Position numbers and translations under genes: made by a program. Of a stretch of DNA of 64,000 nucleotides, positions 60,121 to 64,000 are shown piece after piece. The stretch's first letter is position 1. Every line of letters begins with the position of its first letter. The notes below the pieces were generated by a model. The model was not told the origin of the DNA. It did not search any database and saw only the letters and a list, made by a program, of their open reading frames with translations. The DNA is from Papio anubis (lineage: Eukaryota > Chordata > Mammalia > Primates > Cercopithecidae), in assembly GCF_008728515.1 (NCBI RefSeq), contig NC_044981.1, positions 114,918,385-114,982,384 of the forward strand, given 5' to 3'.

Positions 60121-60433
60121 AGGTCCCTTCCCATTTCCAATTTTTTATTCAGGTTCCTCAAGTTGAGTCATAATTTAAAAACATATAAACGTATCTAAGG
60201 ATTTCTCCCATTTAGTCCTAGATGAATTTTCTCCCCAGTTATCTTTTAAGTAAGTTTCTACGTTCTCTCTCTCAAGCTCTATTTACCCAAAGCCAATATG
60301 GATGATCAACTTGTGTTTGGCAAGCATATTAAGGGACACCTTAATTTGATTAACTAAAAATATACAATTGTGGCAAGTGTTCATAATCAAAATAAAATGA
60401 ACCCTCCAATTTAATACATATCATTCAGTTTTT
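60121..60433. other. Unique DNA, no gene seen
   Basis: No repeat or exon is recognised. Confidence 0.5.
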
Positions 60434-60738
60434 ATTTTTTTTATTTTTTATTTTTTTTTTGAGACAGACTAGCTCTGCTACCCAGACTGGAGGGCAATGG
60501 CACAACCTTGGCTCACTACAACCTCCACCTCCCAGGTTCAAGTGATTCTCATGCCTCAGCCTCCTGAGTAGCAGGGATTACAAGCATGTGTCACCCCGCC
60601 TGGCTAATTTTTGTATTTTTAGTACAGATGGGATTTCGCCATGTTGGCCAGGCTGGTCTCCAACTCCTGGCCACAGGTGGTCCACCTGCCTGGGTCTCCC
60701 AAAGTGCTGGGATTATAGGTATGACCATCATGCCCAGT
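60434..60738 (-). mobile_element. Alu, full length
   Basis: Reverse Alu with a long T-rich tail broken by A. CAGTTTTT before and CAGTTTTA after (60,730-60,747) suggest a short duplication. Confidence 0.95.
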
Positions 60739-62799
60739 CCAGTTTTAAAAATATTTATATCTTGTTTAAATTTGTGTTTTATCTAATGTGTATCTGCATG
60801 CTTATATATAATTTTTTGTATTTATCATATATTATGCTTATATCAGTACTTACAAAAATGTACAGTGCTTGCAAATATCTAATTACTTTTCTTTAATCTT
60901 ACCCTTTAGTGAGGATGTTGAGATCAGTGTCCAGAACCCCTCAAATAATGGCTGTTTATTATAATAATGATTGTCATTACAATCTAAATCCTAACTTCCC
61001 ATGCAGAGGCCCCGGAAGCCAGTTTCAGTGTAGTTTACAGGAAGGAACTAGCTCATTTGTTTAGCTGAACATGTAAGATTCAAGGATCCTTTTCTACCAG
61101 CTAGAAGCAATTATAACCAGGCACATTCACAAGACTCTTGCTTCTCCCCTGATTTATCTTCCTCTTCAATCAGATAATTTTTATTTATTATCTTAGGGCT
61201 GTGTTCTGCTGGCACTTGCTCTGGTCTCTTCTCCTAGTGAATTTTCTAGCCAAGAACGTAATTTAATCTGTGACTTCGGTTTCCCACCAGCCGATCACAT
61301 TTGCCATTATCCTTCCTAATACTGGTTTTAAAATATGCCAGTTGTTGTTTACTCTGTAAAATACGGCTAAGGCCAAGTCCTTTTGATAAAAGAATGTGGT
61401 ACATACTTCTAATGTAGACTTGCTGTTACTTCCAGAGACCACCACATGTAGCAGAACGATCATTCCGGGCCAGACACTTGCTGCTATACAAATAAAACAT
61501 GTGCACAGGGCCTGAGACACGGAGGGAAATGCAGACCTGTTATACCAGCTCACATGGGGCAACCTACCAACACAGTAGTTTGGAATGTTACAGGGTTAGG
61601 TGAAATAGAACTGAATATCTCGGGGGAAAACCCCTGAATTCAGATTTCCAAACTCCTGTGGGACTTATATAAGATAAATAGGGGTGAAATCTAAACCATG
61701 CACCTGCTTTTAATTAAAACAGCTCTATGACCAAGATTTATCTCAGGACCTAATAACACAAAGCCTCAGTTTTCTGATCTCTAAAGAGGGGGATTAGATT
61801 AGAACAGTGATTCCCAATTAGGATCACGCAAGGCAGGATGGAGCAGAGGTGTGGCTTGAAAATTAGATCTATCATTCTAATAAAATCTTACACTGTATTT
61901 AAAAAAAAATCTCACTAGTTTAATAATACAAACTAAAGAAAGGTTGAAGAAAATAAAGGCAAGGGATCTTTTTTTTAATCAAAAGGAAGCATGGGTTTAA
62001 AACATAAAAAACTGGACTAAATTCTCTTTCAGATCTGAGGCCTTCGATTTCCCCCCAGAGAATAGACTACCACACTATCAGCATTTGGCACTGAACTTGG
62101 AAGGGCTGGTTATTTCCTGTAATTAGTACTGCATATCAGCAGTAATAATGAATTTCAATCTTGCTTTGATTAAATATAAAACATTTAATTCAAATATTAG
62201 TCAAACACAGATAACACAAACATTCATTCACATCCTTGTATGACTCGCTTCTCCTAACCTCAAACAGCAGCTTCATAGTACCCTGAGTCTTGCTAATCTT
62301 GAGTCATGTAAATTACATCCTGAACTGTTTTGAAGAACTTACAACGTGCTGGTTAATAACTAGCTAACAATATGCATCCTGTTTATTTTAAAATCACCCT
62401 AGATAGAGGAATGGGCTTCAGATTCATTCATGTGGACTATCTCCCCTGTGAATAAAACGTTTCACACTCCAACATTTAATGTTTAAAGATCAGGACTCTT
62501 AGTTAAATGAATTAATCTGGTGTGAAAACTATTTGCATTTTTAACATCATCAGAATTTCTTTCACCCCCAGCTGTTTAGTTCACTGCTTGTATGATTATA
62601 ATTAGTAGGAGGGGGAAAAACTCATTTTATTCAATGTTAAATTATATTCAAGAATTCTTAAAAGAAACAACTTGTAAAACCTCTCTAATACTACAGTACA
62701 AGTAGGTGGGGCAAGGGAAACCTCAGGGTTCTTTTTAGATAAAAGTCATCATTTCTGCAAGAAGGCAGTGTCTTCTTAAAGCAATAATTCGTTTTCCCA
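60739..62799. other. Repeat-poor DNA, no gene seen
   Basis: Nothing transposon-like is recognised over 2 kb. 62,100-62,660 is AT-rich with TAAT words. An ATTTGCAT octamer lies at 62,531-62,538. This could be constrained noncoding DNA. Confidence 0.4.
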
Positions 62800-62960
62800 T
62801 ATGTATCCATTATTCAGCTCATTCATGTGCAAATGCAGGGAACATTTACTGAGCCTCTGCTTTGAGCCAGGCATCAGTCTAGGTGCTGAAGGATAGCAAG
62901 TCAAGGAGCCTATGGTCCAAGAATTGGGGTGTTGGTGGGGGAGGGTCCTCCAAACAAGAT
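62800..62960 (-). mobile_element. LINE-2 (L2) relic
   Basis: TCATTCATGTGCAAATGCAG, ACATTTACTGAGCCTCTGCT and AGTCTAGGTGCTGAAGGATA are a reverse L2 end. Confidence 0.8.
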
Positions 62961-63049
62961 TCCACTGGGAGTTGTTAGAAATCAGGCACATGGTTTCCAG
63001 CACCCAGTGGCTGTCGAGAACCAGGAAATCCTTGCCATGGATCGGCCTG

Positions 63050-63510
63050 AGCCTCCAACCTCCTCTAATACCACTATCCCTACCCCACCACTCCCAACTC
63101 AAGCTCACCACATACGGCCAGCCACACCAGCCTCTTTTCTGTTGCCCAAACATGCCAAATTGACTTCTACCATGGAGCCTTTTCATTTGAGACTCCTCCA
63201 CTGAAAGTCCCTGCTTGGCTCCTCCCCATTCTTCCACTGTCAGGCTCCAAGTTCCTCCAACTCTGCCCAGGAATTCCATAGAGCCATCTGTTTAATCTCC
63301 ATGATATCACAATTCTCAAGTCTTGTTTATTTGTTTACCTGTCGACTGCTTGCTTGTTTCCATTAGAATATAAACTGGGCAAGTTCAAGGGGCCTTATCT
63401 GCCTTGGCCACTACTACCAGAACTTCCAGCCTGTCTGCTGGGGACATGGTAGATCCTTTGTGTAAATGTATTTTTGAAGTGAATTGATGGATGAATGAGT
63501 GAATGAAATG
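63050..63510 (+). mobile_element. LINE-2 (L2) relic
   Basis: Forward L2 3' end: TTGTTTATTTGTTTACCTGT, CATTAGAATATAAACTGGGC, and the terminal words GAATTGATGGATGAATGAGT. It faces away from the L2 at 62,800. The 167-codon minus-strand frame here has no domain. Confidence 0.7.
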
Positions 63511-63710
63511 ACTACTCTACAGCAATTCATGCTATGACAGAAGTGTGCTCAGAGTACTAGAGGGATACTGAGGACACGTGCCTTTTGAGTCTGAATATTA
63601 TTTTTTTCCACAGAACATCACATCTGGGCTAAGTTGAAAAACAAGGAGGAGTTAGTTGGACAATAAAAGGGAAAGGAGAAAAAGTGTTTTCCAAGTGTAG
63701 AAAATTCCAT

Positions 63711-63848
63711 TATTATGGGCTGAATGTTTGTGGCTTGGTGAAATTCATATACTGGAATCCCCAAGGTGATGGCATTAGGAGGTGGGGCCTCTGGGAGATA
63801 ATTAGGTCCTGAGGTGGAACCTTCATAATGAAACCCATCCGATAGTCC
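63711..63848 (+). mobile_element. MaLR-type LTR, truncated 5' part
   Basis: TTATGGGCTGAATGTTTGTG, GGTGATGGCATTAGGAGGTG and GGGAGATAATTAGGTCCTGA match a MaLR LTR start. It breaks off where the hAT element starts. Confidence 0.8.
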
Positions 63849-63855
63849 ACAGATA

Positions 63856-64000
63856 TGGGGTCCCCAACCCCAGGGCTACAGACAGGTACCAGTCTGTGGC
63901 CTGTTAGGAACCAGGCCACATAGCAGAAGGTGAGCAGCTGACAAGCAAGCATTACAGCCTGAGCTCTGCCTCCTGTTGGATTAGTGGCAGCATTAGGTTC
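63856..64000 (+). mobile_element. hAT-Charlie type (MER1-like) transposon, cut by window end
   Basis: GGGGTCCCCAACCCCAGG near 63,858 is the known inverted end, and GGCCTGTTAGGAACCAGGCC and CTGAGCTCTGCCTCCTG follow in family order. The right end is outside the window. Confidence 0.9.

Noticed and set aside
62776..63279. A 167-codon minus-strand frame
   Set aside because: It spans two L2 relics in opposite orientation and is a chance frame.
1..64000. CRISPR arrays, bacterial operons, tRNA or rRNA genes
   Set aside because: No regularly spaced repeats with unique spacers and no tRNA or rRNA sequence. The repeat content is primate nuclear DNA. MIR copies are tRNA-derived but are not tRNA genes.

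Overview
The window is nuclear DNA of an Old World primate, most likely human or another hominoid. It holds about 19 Alu copies, L1PA-type and older L1 copies, a THE1-type LTR, MLT1-type LTRs, many MIR and L2 relics, and Tigger and Charlie DNA transposon fossils. Alu and L1PA elements restrict it to primates, but the exact species cannot be read from one window. I recognise no host protein-coding exon, tRNA, rRNA or other host RNA gene. Every long open frame is transposon sequence or a chance frame inside a repeat. The window reads as intergenic or intronic DNA.

Layout. 1-24,650: unique AT-rich DNA with a 5'-truncated L1 (887-2859), an L2 relic, eight Alus, several MIRs, an ancient repeat split by an Alu (about 11,030-11,910), a probable solitary LTR ending at 17,996, and a repeat-poor stretch (20,111-24,650) with one Alu and homeodomain-type palindromes. 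24,826-31,005: an essentially full-length L1PA element inserted into a MIR and flanked by 17-bp target-site duplications. It has a 5' UTR, ORF1, ORF2, a 3' UTR and an A-rich tail. 31,018-34,440: the rest of that MIR, a long L2 copy split by an Alu, an MLT1 LTR, and further Alus. 34,895-43,650: L2, MIR, Alus and a probable old L1 5' fragment. About 44,540-46,190: a GC-rich class I endogenous LTR with degenerate internal tandem repeats and no proviral interior. 46,190-54,780: MaLR LTRs, L2, two Tigger fossils, and polypurine and polypyrimidine tracts. 54,780-64,000: Alus, a second, short L1PA copy, a THE1-type LTR, microsatellites, L2, and an hAT element cut by the window end.

Only the L1PA element carries recognisable coding sequence. 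ORF1 (338 codons) is full length but has one in-frame stop at codon 130. ORF2 keeps the endonuclease, reverse transcriptase and cysteine motifs but has two frameshifts: a 9-A run, and an apparent 14-nt loss at an AAAT microhomology. It cannot make its proteins as it stands.

I found no convincing new biological system. The observations most worth checking are a 61-bp direct repeat with one mismatch in otherwise non-repeat DNA (3072-3132 and 4196-4256), a snap-back type insertion in the short L1 (55,196-55,221), several palindromic homeobox-type sites in repeat-poor DNA, and a 180-codon antisense frame in the L1 5' UTR.
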